This document shows positions 34,655-44,227 of a DNA stretch of 64,000 nucleotides, in pieces. The position numbers were made by a program, and so were the translations under genes. The notes beneath the pieces were generated by a model. The model had not been told where the DNA came from, searched no databases, and worked only from the letters and a program-made list of their open reading frames with translations. Each line of letters begins with the position of its first letter. The first letter of the stretch is position 1. Source of the stretch: UBA1765 sp045629945 (GTDB taxonomy: Bacteria > Fibrobacterota > Fibrobacteria > Fibrobacterales > Fibrobacteraceae); NCBI GenBank assembly GCA_045629945.1, contig JAZQSE010000035.1:1-64000 (forward strand), read 5' to 3'.

Positions 34655-35716
34655 TTATTTCTTTTTCTTTCCTTTATAGTCAACATCTGGACGTAATTCA
34701 AGTCCGATTGTCACTAACAAAGAAACAATAGATTCATGATGGTCTTGAGAAAGATCATATACGGCAACGCCAGCAAAACCACTATTCTTAACATTTTCAG
34801 AAAGTGCTTTTACAGATGGAATGCCCATGAAAACAATAGCTTCAGAAGCGCTTACAGCATATTCTGACTTAGAAGCGTCATCAAAAGAAACGGTGTAATC
34901 AGGAGTATCAAATTTTCCCATCAATTCTTTATAAGATAAATAACCTTCGTTACCGCTTCCGATTCCAGAATGAGAAGAACCTAAGCCAGTAGCCCCAGAA
35001 AATGATTTACCATACAAATAAACAACTGGAACCATTTTGTCTTTATTCAATCCTTTATCAGCCATTGAATTAAGTGTTTCTTCAATAAAAGTAGCACTCT
35101 GATTTGGCTTGAGAGCAGATTCTTCTTCACTCATCTGATCTGGCATAAAGACTGTAACATAGTCCAGATTATTTAATGCAGAAACATCGTAAGCATCAGC
35201 CGCTACAAGAGGATAAACTGTCGATGACAATGTATAATTTCCAGCAAATGCTGATTGCAAAGCATTCAACAATGCAGTGAAATCCGCAGCATTTTCAGTG
35301 GAAAGATTCTGCCAGTCTATTTCTACACCGGAAAATCCGTTTGCCTGCATCCAAGAAACCAGATTAGAAGCAAATGTATTACGGAGTTCTTCAGAAGCGG
35401 CAATTTCTTGCAAGGTGGATTCCATTTCCATACCACCAACAGAAACCACTAATTTTACTCCATTTTCTGCCGCAAACTTTGAAAGTTCCTGCACATTTGG
35501 AGCATCGTTTTCATCGGCTAAAGCAACAGAACCGTCAGAAGCAGGATTCAAGTTGGCATAATGGATATGAGTCAACAAAGAATAACGAATATCCTTTGGG
35601 TAGAACTGAGAATATTGGCTCCAATAAGGGAAAAAACCAATTACCTTATCAGCTGCCGCATGTGCCATTACAGCACATCCGAGAGCAAAAGCAATAGCGA
35701 TATTTTTTACATTCAT
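34655..35716 (-). CDS. Exported GH18-fold protein lacking the catalytic glutamate
   Basis: The 353-residue product has a signal peptide (about 1-21) and the GH18 layout: VIGFFPYWSQY (strand 1), VVSVGGMEM (the SxGG motif), and the strand-4 catalytic region. There the canonical DxxDxDxE reads S129-G-V-E132-I-D134-W-Q136. The first Asp is Ser, the second is Glu, and the catalytic acid Glu is Gln. The substrate-assisted mechanism of GH18 needs that Glu, so the protein is probably not a chitinase. It may be a glycan-binding protein like the known inactive GH18 lectins. It ends KGKKKK, with no sorting tail, and is the last gene of a six-gene operon. Confidence 0.85.
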   Translation of the reverse strand: MNVKNIAIAFALGCAVMAHAAADKVIGFFPYWSQYSQFYPKDIRYSLLTHIHYANLNPASDGSVALADENDAPNVQELSKFAAENGVKLVVSVGGMEMESTLQEIAASEELRNTFASNLVSWMQANGFSGVEIDWQNLSTENAADFTALLNALQSAFAGNYTLSSTVYPLVAADAYDVSALNNLDYVTVFMPDQMSEEESALKPNQSATFIEETLNSMADKGLNKDKMVPVVYLYGKSFSGATGLGSSHSGIGSGNEGYLSYKELMGKFDTPDYTVSFDDASKSEYAVSASEAIVFMGIPSVKALSENVKNSGFAGVAVYDLSQDHHESIVSLLVTIGLELRPDVDYKGKKKK

Positions 35717-35725
35717 AAAATCACC

Positions 35726-36589
35726 TTACTTGTTGATAATTTCGCGAATCAAATTGCCGTCGGCACAATAAGATTTGACCATTGGGTATGTTTCTGACTG
35801 AACTGGATTGTTGAGTTCGTCTTCTTTACAAACTCTGTAAGGCCAGCCATGAGAACGACCAAAGATCACATATTGATAACTGATTGCAAATGTATCTAAA
35901 GGAACTTCTAACAATTTAGCGTAGTCATCTTCTGTATCGTAGAAAGAGAATTTCTTGATTTGACGAACTACGTCTTTTGTCAAGCCACCAGGAATTTCAA
36001 CCTGTGTAGTATCACAAGAAAGAGTATCTACAACAGTCTTTGTTCCTCTCTTTGCTACAGTATAATCTGTACCAATAGAGTATGTAACTGGTGTTGTTTT
36101 TGTAGAATCTTCAAAACCTTCGATTTCAGTGATGGCTCCATCTGCATCGTAAGTGATGTTTTCAACATATACTGTAATAACAGCATTGTTGACTACGTCA
36201 TCAAGTTTCATACTGATAGTATCTTCTTTTGTTGTGCAAGCAACAGAATCCTGATAGAAAGATTCCCAACTTTCTTGCCAAAGTTCTTCAGAATAACCAC
36301 CAAGAGTCGGGTCTGCATAAATTTTATGCAACTGAGCTGTATCTGCCATAAAAGCAATGGTGTCAGCTTCAATTTCTTCTTTAGAAAGAGTTAAACCTGA
36401 ATTATAACTGTCAACATAGTCAAGAATTTGCAAACTGCGTAAAGCAGGATGAAGTTCTAAATATTCAGCCGCAACAAAATCAGCTGGAAAGTTTTCTTCT
36501 ACTGATTCTGCTTCATTTACTTCCATTGAAGAACAAGCAGTAAGTGCTGCAACAGCAAGAAGCATTAAATATTTGAAATGATTTTTCAT
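35726..36589 (-). CDS. Lipoprotein of the outer-membrane barrel operon
   Basis: The 287-residue product is a lipoprotein (lipobox LTAC, Cys19) with an acidic N-terminus (EVNEAESVEEN). Its C-terminal half has four Cys. No motif is recognised. It lies 11 bases downstream of the third barrel gene and 9 bases upstream of the GH18-like gene, with GAGGTG before the start, so it is part of the same transcript. A surface or inner-leaflet partner for the barrels is inferred from context only. Confidence 0.78.
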   Translation of the reverse strand: MKNHFKYLMLLAVAALTACSSMEVNEAESVEENFPADFVAAEYLELHPALRSLQILDYVDSYNSGLTLSKEEIEADTIAFMADTAQLHKIYADPTLGGYSEELWQESWESFYQDSVACTTKEDTISMKLDDVVNNAVITVYVENITYDADGAITEIEGFEDSTKTTPVTYSIGTDYTVAKRGTKTVVDTLSCDTTQVEIPGGLTKDVVRQIKKFSFYDTEDDYAKLLEVPLDTFAISYQYVIFGRSHGWPYRVCKEDELNNPVQSETYPMVKSYCADGNLIREIINK

Positions 36590-36600
36590 GATAACACCTC

Positions 36601-38733
36601 TTAGAACGCTACCGTAACATCGGCAATGATTACATTTTTATCAATGGAAAGTTCATCATCAACAGAAATCGGGGTCACACCATCTTCTGCTAAACCACTT
36701 CTTGAGAAGCTAACTGCATTGGTCAACATTCCATATTGAAGAGAAATATAAGATGCAGGAGCAATCTTAATGCGTGGACCTACAAGCAACAAGGCTTCTT
36801 CTGCTTTAGTAATTGCTGCTTCTGCTGTAACAAACAATGGGTTGCCGTATTCTTTAACAACGCTCTGGTAACCGGCGAGTAAAGAGAATGGGCCCCAAAT
36901 GTCTAAAGAAGCACCAGCCATAATTCTGTCAGACTTGCGTTCATAGAAAGCATCTTCTTCAGCGTGGTCATAAGAACCTTGAATAACCAAGTCACGACCT
37001 AAGTTGAAAAGACGGCCAACATTTACACCAAGACCAGCAGCATATTGTGTATACTTGTTATCAATAGCATCTTGATTGTATTGAGAGAAACGAGCATTTA
37101 CTTCAATAGCTTCTGCATAATCCATATCTAAAGAAGCAGAGAATCCTTTGCGGTCTGGAGTTGCGATTCCATAAGGCAAAGCCATGTTCATAGATGGATC
37201 CATAAGCAAGAATGCTTCATTTGCTTCAAGACGTTTCATTACATCGGCATTGTAACCATTGCGATAGAAATGAGTGTTCTTGAAGTTGTTATACAAACGA
37301 GAAGGAGTGAATGCAGATTCTAAATCACCACTCAAAGCGGTAGCCGATGCAGGAGACATAATGTTCTGCTGATTGAGTGGGTTTGAATTGTAAACCGAGA
37401 AATAAAGATTTTCAAGGCTAGATGCTCCAAATGAAGCTACTAAATTCGTATAAACAGAATCTGAATAGAATCCATTCGCATTAAACACAACTGCATTGCC
37501 ACGATAAGCAGGAGCAGAAGCCATTTCAGACCAGAAATTTTCATCGTTCTGGAGGTAGCGACCTTGCAAATCAAAGCTGAAAGCACCGAAAGCACCTTTC
37601 ACATAAGGTTCTACATAGAAACTGGTTCCATCGTCATCACCAAATTTCTGCTTTACAACCTGATTAGAGAACTTTGTTTGAGATTTAATGTAAGCAACGG
37701 TATCCAAAATACCATCAGCATTTGGGTACAAACCTGTAGAAGAACCATAGAATTGTTCACCTACACGTTCTGTTGTCCACATATCGGCTTTCCACCAAGA
37801 CATGGCATATTCACCGAACAAACCAAAGGAAACTGGCAAATTAGAGAGAACAGATTTAGAATCAAAACCAAGTTCAGCAGAGAATACAGCGTTATCATCT
37901 AAGATGAGTGTATCTGCAGTTCCTTGGTCATGAGAATCTGTGGAAAGTTTTCTGTCAAAGACATTGACAAAGTTAGCACCAACATGAGCACCATAAGCGT
38001 CTAATGCTAAACGACCGCCGTAAAGGTAACGATCTGACCAATCAAAGTCAAAGAATACCTGGTCATTTTTCTTAGCAATGTTACGTAAACGAGCGCCAGT
38101 TGCTTGAGCGTGAATATCGTCAAAAATACCAACTTTACCGCTGTGATAATCGACATTCAAACCTTGCAATAAACGTCTTGAAGTTGTATCCAAATTCCGT
38201 TGAGCCAAAGCTTCAGAACGACTTTCTGCAAAGATTTCTGGTTCTTGCAAAAGTTCAGCTTGTGGTGCATACATGGTAAGAGGAGTATAACCAACACGCA
38301 TGTAACCTAAGTTGAAAGCAAGAGTTTTGTTAAATAACAATCCGTCATAAGAGAACCAATGACCAAGAACAGGATTGTTGTTTTCTTCAAAACCACTCTG
38401 CCAATCTTTGTGCAAGCGAAGTTCAACACGAACTTCTGTTTCAGAACTAGGTCTTGCAGTCACAACCAAGTTCACATCGGTATAAGCTTGGTTTTCTTGT
38501 GTTGGAGACAAATCACTGAACTGGTCAGAAGAAGCCATAGAAGTAGCTCCGCCAGCCTTTGCAGAACCGTTGAGTTTTAATCCCAAAACAGCTGCATTGA
38601 GAGAATCCAACTTGTCTAAAAGAGATTTCTGTTTTTGAACAACTGAATCTTGTTCGGCAGCAAAAGCAGAGACTGCCGAAAGCAGGAGTGCAGAAGTTAA
38701 ACCAATCGAACGCATTTTCATATTAAAGCTCAT
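36601..38733 (-). CDS. Outer-membrane beta-barrel protein, paralog 3 of 3
   Basis: The 710-residue product has a signal peptide and a short helix (KSLLDKLDSLNAAVLGLKLNGSAKAGG), then a large barrel ending in Phe (VIIADVTVAF). Motifs shared with the neighbouring barrel (38749) are YTPLTMYAP, QEPEIFAESR, RRLLQGLNV, and DPSMNMALPYGIAT with FSQYNQ downstream. These show common ancestry. GGGAGGG precedes the chosen ATG (MSFN). No TonB box or plug is seen, so a porin-like or structural barrel is more likely than a TonB-dependent receptor. Confidence 0.82.
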   Translation of the reverse strand: MSFNMKMRSIGLTSALLLSAVSAFAAEQDSVVQKQKSLLDKLDSLNAAVLGLKLNGSAKAGGATSMASSDQFSDLSPTQENQAYTDVNLVVTARPSSETEVRVELRLHKDWQSGFEENNNPVLGHWFSYDGLLFNKTLAFNLGYMRVGYTPLTMYAPQAELLQEPEIFAESRSEALAQRNLDTTSRRLLQGLNVDYHSGKVGIFDDIHAQATGARLRNIAKKNDQVFFDFDWSDRYLYGGRLALDAYGAHVGANFVNVFDRKLSTDSHDQGTADTLILDDNAVFSAELGFDSKSVLSNLPVSFGLFGEYAMSWWKADMWTTERVGEQFYGSSTGLYPNADGILDTVAYIKSQTKFSNQVVKQKFGDDDGTSFYVEPYVKGAFGAFSFDLQGRYLQNDENFWSEMASAPAYRGNAVVFNANGFYSDSVYTNLVASFGASSLENLYFSVYNSNPLNQQNIMSPASATALSGDLESAFTPSRLYNNFKNTHFYRNGYNADVMKRLEANEAFLLMDPSMNMALPYGIATPDRKGFSASLDMDYAEAIEVNARFSQYNQDAIDNKYTQYAAGLGVNVGRLFNLGRDLVIQGSYDHAEEDAFYERKSDRIMAGASLDIWGPFSLLAGYQSVVKEYGNPLFVTAEAAITKAEEALLLVGPRIKIAPASYISLQYGMLTNAVSFSRSGLAEDGVTPISVDDELSIDKNVIIADVTVAF

Positions 38734-38748
38734 TCTTAAACCCTCCCA

Positions 38749-40992
38749 TTAAAATTCCACATTAATGGAAGCTTCGATGATAGACTGTGTAAATTCATGC
38801 GTGTATTTACCAGTTGCATCCGTTGTAACATCATAATAGTCAGGAAGATTGTAAGCACCGTCTGCAGAAGCAGCTGCTACAAGACCAGCGGTATTGTATT
38901 CATTTTCAACCGAAATCATGCCATAATTCAAAGAGAACCAAGCATTCGGAGCGAAAGAATAGTCAAGACCAACCATCCATTGCATTTGTTTGCCTGTTAG
39001 CATAGGAGCCTTCAAAGCGCTTACTACACCTTGGAAATCATTGTATTCTGTTGTAATATACTGGAACCCAGCAGTAACACCAAGTCTAGGTAAATACTGA
39101 ACATAAAGACCAGCATTGATAAAGTCACTCTTTAATTCTGCAGTTCCATCAACCATTCCAAGAGAAACCCAATTATCGGTATCCATGCTACGTTCAGAAT
39201 GCTTATAAGAACCAGAAATTTCAAGAGGCTTTTTGAATCCCAACAATTTGAAAATATCAACCTTAACTCCACCACCATATTCCATATAAGCGGCTTCTTT
39301 AAAGCCAACAAGTGGAGAAACCTGATTGAACATACTGAACAAGCCTTGAACTTCTGCAGCTTCACCCCATTTAGCAGTCAAGAGACCTTGAGCACCCATA
39401 CGGTTAGAAGTTGCAAGACCATTTGGCAAAGACATCTGCAATGCTGGATCAGTCATTGTTTCGAGCAATGCTAACTGATTGCGGGTATAAATTGTTGTTC
39501 CCCAAGAATTCTTATTAAATGGAGCGATGTTATAACTTTCTGTTTGTCCATCGCGCAAGCCACCATCATCTGTAGCAAGAGATGTTGCAGCTGGTGAATA
39601 CTTTGGAGAGAAGTTATACAAAGCATCGAAAGAAGAATAAAGAGGGGAATTTACACCATAACGGATTGTATTTCCATCTTTATCTGTATTAAGAATTCTT
39701 TGAGCAAAGAATTGTGGAGACTGAGCCAAATTATTAAACCAGTTGCTGTCATTACGAATAAAATCAACAACAAGGTTAAGATTTAAGTCAGAAACTTTAT
39801 AACCCACATTCATATTAACAAGCAAAGCTGTTCCGTTTAAAGTTTCTTTGCTAGCTACATCTTCAAATACTTGTTCTCCAGATTCTGGGTCAAGTAATGG
39901 AGTAGCACCTGTTGGGTCTGCTGGATCCATTACAGGAACATCGACATGGGTATAAACATCGTCAGAAGAATAAGCAAATTCACCAACAAGATCCAAAGTC
40001 AAACTATTAGACTTTATGATTCCTGCTACATCTGCACCAACTCGGCCACTTACAACCATTGTCTTTTGAGGGTCAAGATCAAATGGATTAACTGGTTCAA
40101 GTTCATACGGCATGGAAAGATCATTTTCTGCATGGCGATAAGTGTAAGTAAATGAATCTTCATTATCAAAGATATACATTGGAGTTACACCGACATACAA
40201 GTTTTTGCTAAGAGGCAACAATTCCAAGTTAGCTGCAACAAGCCATTTATCCATATTGGCGGCTTGAGAAGCTCCAGTAAAATTTCCATTCGGGAAAATG
40301 TTTCCTTCTGCACCACTGAAATCTAAAACAGCAGCTCTATTCAAGCGAGCGAAAAGGGCTTCTGCACGAACTTCTCCAACAGCATCATTGATATGCTTGC
40401 GGAACTGAACGTTTGCACCTTGTAAATTTCTTTGATTACCTTCAATCAATTCTTGCTTTTTAGCCATGTGGCGTTTACGGGCAAAAATTGTTGGTTCAAA
40501 CATGACATCTACAGAAGGAGCAAAAAGAGTCAAAGGAGAATATTGCTGACGGAAATCACCAATAATCCAATAGAAAGATTGGCCAACATTACCTTCAACA
40601 TTTATCCAACCAACAGAAAGCGTTTTAGATGCTGAAGAGAAATACTCTTGCATACCAGCACCAAGGCGAAGCATTACATTAGCGCGAACATTTTCCCATG
40701 GACGGAAATGGAAATCCAAATCTGCCATTGCAATAGCATTACGCTCTTCGTTTGGCATAATGTTCTTGCCTGTTGGGTCTTGATCATTATCAACATAAGA
40801 GTTTTGGACTACAGCGCGAATGCTTCCGCCAATTTCTACGCCACGCTTAGCGTTGATAGAATCGACTTTATCTTCTAAGGCTTGTTGGTTATCGAAAACG
40901 GAGGTAGCAGAAGCCAGAGCTGTTGCCGATAACAAAGCCGTTAAAGTTCTTTTCCACATTTTAAAACCTTTCGAACTTTTTTTCATATTCAT
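38749..40992 (-). CDS. Outer-membrane beta-barrel protein, paralog 2 of 3
   Basis: The 747-residue product has a signal peptide, then ALEDKVDSINAKRGVEIGGSIRAVVQ (the helix-then-first-strand pattern of the family) and a long barrel ending SIIEASINVEF. It shares with paralog 3 the blocks YSPLTLFAP, FEPTIFARKR, RNLQGANV, DPALQMSLPNGLAT and FSMFNQ. AGGAGG lies before the start. It is 15 bases from the next gene. Function is unknown. Its size (about 24-28 strands expected) is large for a general porin. Confidence 0.82.
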   Translation of the reverse strand: MNMKKSSKGFKMWKRTLTALLSATALASATSVFDNQQALEDKVDSINAKRGVEIGGSIRAVVQNSYVDNDQDPTGKNIMPNEERNAIAMADLDFHFRPWENVRANVMLRLGAGMQEYFSSASKTLSVGWINVEGNVGQSFYWIIGDFRQQYSPLTLFAPSVDVMFEPTIFARKRHMAKKQELIEGNQRNLQGANVQFRKHINDAVGEVRAEALFARLNRAAVLDFSGAEGNIFPNGNFTGASQAANMDKWLVAANLELLPLSKNLYVGVTPMYIFDNEDSFTYTYRHAENDLSMPYELEPVNPFDLDPQKTMVVSGRVGADVAGIIKSNSLTLDLVGEFAYSSDDVYTHVDVPVMDPADPTGATPLLDPESGEQVFEDVASKETLNGTALLVNMNVGYKVSDLNLNLVVDFIRNDSNWFNNLAQSPQFFAQRILNTDKDGNTIRYGVNSPLYSSFDALYNFSPKYSPAATSLATDDGGLRDGQTESYNIAPFNKNSWGTTIYTRNQLALLETMTDPALQMSLPNGLATSNRMGAQGLLTAKWGEAAEVQGLFSMFNQVSPLVGFKEAAYMEYGGGVKVDIFKLLGFKKPLEISGSYKHSERSMDTDNWVSLGMVDGTAELKSDFINAGLYVQYLPRLGVTAGFQYITTEYNDFQGVVSALKAPMLTGKQMQWMVGLDYSFAPNAWFSLNYGMISVENEYNTAGLVAAASADGAYNLPDYYDVTTDATGKYTHEFTQSIIEASINVEF

Positions 40993-41006
40993 AGCTCAAC
41001 TCCTCC

Positions 41007-43238
41007 TTAGAACCAAACCTTCGTTTCGGCTGCAATATAGTGAGAATGCCAATCGTTTATCGAAAGCGTTTCGTCAGAATGAGTCATCCATTTATAACGG
41101 ACATGCAAACCAGCACGATCTGCGAAGTCCCAATCAAAACCTAAACCAATTGCTGTTTCCATGTAATTGATAGGAGCTTTTACAAAGTAAGAAGTACCTA
41201 CTTGTGTTACTAAAGAAGAGGTTTTTAAGATTGTATTGGAAATGGATTGTGTTGTATAAGCATTTTCTGCACGGAAGGTTTCAAGGCCTAAGATACCAAC
41301 CATGTGGAATTTAGGAGTAATTGCAATAGTTGGTTCAAATTGTCCAAAGAAACTCCAAAGCAACATATCGTCTTGAGACTCGCTATAAGCAAGCGGAGTA
41401 AATGTTGTTGAAATTCCAGAAAGAGATGCATAGGCAGTCATCATGATATTTCTGTCAGTACCAAACCAGTGACCGATATCATAACCACCCATCAAAGAAA
41501 CAAATGAAGACCACTTGGTATGTGCCGGGACAATAGAATCACGAATCTGTTCTGCATCTTCGTATGCAACAAAAGATTCCCACATTTCCCAAGTTCCACC
41601 ATAGAGACCACCTTTCTGACGAAGCATTTTTACACCAGTTCCGCGGTGTTGAACGCCAGTGCGCGCTACATAACCATTAGCACGTGGGTTTGCATTACCA
41701 GAGTCTGCATTGAACAAAGGTTTATGTTTTGTCCAAGAATTGGTACTTTCCCACATATTGCGGCCATTCAAACGGTAGTTGAAAACAAGAACATCATCAC
41801 CTTCTTCAACCTGACGATGTTGACCATATTGCAAGTCAAAATAGCCACGATTGAATGTTGGTTCTAACTTGAAGTTAAGACCAAACATATTTGGGGTATA
41901 ACGCAAAGAACCTGCATTCAAATACATTTCATCTTTACGCCAGCTCGTAAAGCGAGAAGGGTTACTCATAGAGTATGGAGAATAGAATTCTTTAGGTAAG
42001 TAAATACCTTCAAGAGTCATTGGCCAGCCTTCTACATATTTACTTTGTGCTTTTACATAAACACCAACTTGAGGGGTTGCCAAAGCGGATTCATAAGAAG
42101 ATTTTTCATAGCCAGCGATGAAACTAGATTCATCGGACTTATAATACTTCATTGAATCTGTAATGCTTAAAGCAACATCTGCCATCAAGTAAAGTTTAGG
42201 AGTAATGTTACCTTTAACATCTAAAGAAGCTACATGTGTATTCAACAAATGTGGTTGAATTTTTACAGCATCCCATTGTGAATAGAAGTCTTTTTCGTAT
42301 ACGATACCTTCGTCAAAAACAACTCCCATATAGTTCAAGCCAAGGCTCAAATTATCTAGAATTTTGTTTTTAGCAATACGACCATGGTAGACATCGCCAC
42401 GGAAATCATGCATACCGTAAGTTTCAAGTTCACCTGGTTGACCACCATAAAGGCGAAGACCATCACGAGTACCCATATCAGCATCCATTGGTTGTGACAA
42501 CATGAATTGTGCGGTCATATTCCAAGGCAATTGGTAGAAATTCATGAACAAGCCACCAAAAGAACGGTTTGTCCAGAATGCACGACCACCTTCTTTTACT
42601 GGTTTGAATGATTTTTCTTTGTAATAAGTACTAACTGTTTTTTCGTCTTCAAACAATTCGTATTGCCAGGAGAAACGAGGAGCGGTTTCACGTTCCCACA
42701 TAGTTAGCGGTGAAGAATTTGCCCAAATCACACCGCCTGCAGTTACATAAGCACCAAAAACGCCAGCACGAATATCTACGCCAACATTAAATTCTTCGTT
42801 AATAGTTGGGCCATAATAGTCTGTTGAATGGTCCCAGAGAACACGTTCGTCTTCTGTAGGGGCATTTGTTGGTGTTTTAGAAAGCAAGTTCCCGTAAGTA
42901 CCAGACAAGTCAAATGGGAAAGCCAAATTAGTCCAAAGAGTTACATAGGAGTTTGGCATTGCCACAATAGACATGTTCAACAAAGCGTCTACTGGGGTAC
43001 GAGCATAATCACTACCAGTCCAAGGAGAACGTTCTGAATAATGGAAGTTCTTTAAGCGGAATGCCATGTAACCAGAGACTGCCAAAGGCAAATCATCTTT
43101 ACCCAACAATGTGGATTCCATATTGGAAGAAAGAGTATCCAAAGAAGCATGAATTGAATCCAACTGTAATTGCGGAGTCAAAGCCCACGAGGCACCGACG
43201 CAAGAAGCAAGAAGAAGAGAAGTAATCTTTTTACGCAT
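41007..43238 (-). CDS. Outer-membrane beta-barrel protein, paralog 1 of 3
   Basis: The 743-residue product has a signal peptide (MRKKITSLLLASCVGASWA), then QLDSIHASLDTLSSNMESTLLG and a barrel beginning GYMAFRLKNFHYS and ending YIAAETKVWF. The SSPLTMW block is the equivalent of the PLT(L/M) block in the other two paralogs, though overall this copy is the most diverged. It follows the CBM11-like gene by 9 bases. All three barrels end in an aromatic residue, the usual BAM recognition signal. Confidence 0.78.
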   Translation of the reverse strand: MRKKITSLLLASCVGASWALTPQLQLDSIHASLDTLSSNMESTLLGKDDLPLAVSGYMAFRLKNFHYSERSPWTGSDYARTPVDALLNMSIVAMPNSYVTLWTNLAFPFDLSGTYGNLLSKTPTNAPTEDERVLWDHSTDYYGPTINEEFNVGVDIRAGVFGAYVTAGGVIWANSSPLTMWERETAPRFSWQYELFEDEKTVSTYYKEKSFKPVKEGGRAFWTNRSFGGLFMNFYQLPWNMTAQFMLSQPMDADMGTRDGLRLYGGQPGELETYGMHDFRGDVYHGRIAKNKILDNLSLGLNYMGVVFDEGIVYEKDFYSQWDAVKIQPHLLNTHVASLDVKGNITPKLYLMADVALSITDSMKYYKSDESSFIAGYEKSSYESALATPQVGVYVKAQSKYVEGWPMTLEGIYLPKEFYSPYSMSNPSRFTSWRKDEMYLNAGSLRYTPNMFGLNFKLEPTFNRGYFDLQYGQHRQVEEGDDVLVFNYRLNGRNMWESTNSWTKHKPLFNADSGNANPRANGYVARTGVQHRGTGVKMLRQKGGLYGGTWEMWESFVAYEDAEQIRDSIVPAHTKWSSFVSLMGGYDIGHWFGTDRNIMMTAYASLSGISTTFTPLAYSESQDDMLLWSFFGQFEPTIAITPKFHMVGILGLETFRAENAYTTQSISNTILKTSSLVTQVGTSYFVKAPINYMETAIGLGFDWDFADRAGLHVRYKWMTHSDETLSINDWHSHYIAAETKVWF

Positions 43239-43247
43239 AAAACCCTC

Positions 43248-43985
43248 TTAAATCGCGTTTCGGAATGGATAGTTGGCAGGACCTTCATAAGGCTTGCCAT
43301 GCTTCTTGATTACAACATCATCAATCCAAACCTTGAACTCTGTATTTTCATCTTTACGGACTTCGAGACGGAAACCTTTGAAGTTTGCCCAACCAAATGG
43401 CATAAACACATCACGTGTATTTTTGGCATCCCAGTAAAGACCTGTCATACCAAAAAGTTTTAACGGAATGCTTACATGTTTCCATTCTGTAGAAATTTCA
43501 ACGAAACTTGAAGAACGGAGCTTAACCTGTAAAGATTCACCACCACTCTTTACCCCATCGTCAACAAGTACGAACAAGGCGTTTTCGCCGCCTTTATTGC
43601 CCTTAATCCAAAATTCAAGGACGCCTTCTTCAAGGTAAGGAGTCAAATCTACAGAACCAGCGATACAGATAGCAACACCAGAATAATCGCTTGCAATGAG
43701 CTCAATTTCCATAGAAAGAGCGCCTTCTTTTGCATATTTATCTGTCATGACAGGTTCTGGGTTTTCACGCGGATACTGGTAAGTATAGCCACCACCACGA
43801 GGGATAGCTTCACGCATAACCACAGACACAACATCCTTATCCGGGCGGAAAGGCTTTGGGTCTTTTAATATGAAACGGGATTGATCGCGGTCACGATAAT
43901 CGCTAAAACCGCCATAGGAAAAAGACACAAGAAGAAATGCGCCTAAAGCACATTTCCAAATAGCATTCTTAAAATGTGAATTCAT
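43248..43985 (-). CDS. Exported CBM11-like (galactose-binding-fold) protein heading the barrel operon
   Basis: The 245-residue product has a signal peptide (about 1-25) and a single beta-sandwich domain resembling CBM11/CIA30: LEFWIKGNKGG, LQVKLRS, EWKHVSIPLKLF, FKGFRLEVRKD, FKVWIDDVVI. CBM11 modules bind beta-1,4- and mixed-linked glucans, but binding residues cannot be checked here. There is no enzyme domain and no sorting tail. The start at 43985 is chosen because it gives a signal peptide; a frame from 44075 adds 30 residues with no support. A -10-like TATATT lies at 44020-44025. Confidence 0.75.
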   Translation of the reverse strand: MNSHFKNAIWKCALGAFLLVSFSYGGFSDYRDRDQSRFILKDPKPFRPDKDVVSVVMREAIPRGGGYTYQYPRENPEPVMTDKYAKEGALSMEIELIASDYSGVAICIAGSVDLTPYLEEGVLEFWIKGNKGGENALFVLVDDGVKSGGESLQVKLRSSSFVEISTEWKHVSIPLKLFGMTGLYWDAKNTRDVFMPFGWANFKGFRLEVRKDENTEFKVWIDDVVIKKHGKPYEGPANYPFRNAI

Positions 43986-44019
43986 AATTGGTAAAAGTCT
44001 CCAAATTCCAATGCATAAC

Positions 44020-44025
44020 AATATA
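44020..44025 (-). promoter_or_regulatory. Probable -10 element of the outer-membrane barrel operon
   Basis: TATATT on the minus strand, 35 bases before the first start codon of the operon. The -35 region is weak (TTTCAG at a spacing of 16). The same TATATT is the best -10 candidate at several other promoters in this window. Confidence 0.35.
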
Positions 44026-44126
44026 ACTTGTTTTTTTGTATCTGAAACGCTTTCTTGTGAAAAAAAAAGATACAATTATTACAAATTTATGACGAATTTG
44101 CCTGTTTTTTCTCAAAATCACTATTT

Positions 44127-44156
44127 TTGCGTGGTTTCTATGGTATACACTATATT
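44127..44156 (+). promoter_or_regulatory. Promoter of the GH5 lipoprotein gene
   Basis: TTGCGT (44127-44132) and TATATT (44151-44156) are 18 bases apart, ending 71 bases before the start codon. It lies in the divergent gap with the barrel operon, so both surface units may be controlled from this 242-base region. Confidence 0.5.
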
Positions 44157-44227
44157 TCTAAATATCATTAGAAAAGTTCTTTTTTTTTGTGTATTTTTCA
44201 CTTGTGAACCTTTTTTGCAGGAAAATT

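Noticed and set aside
34655..43985. SusCD-type polysaccharide utilisation locus
   Set aside because: No TonB-dependent plug domain, no SusD-like protein and no regulator is present.
44189..44227. Upstream start of the GH5 lipoprotein
   Set aside because: The extra residues precede the lipoprotein signal and have no ribosome site.
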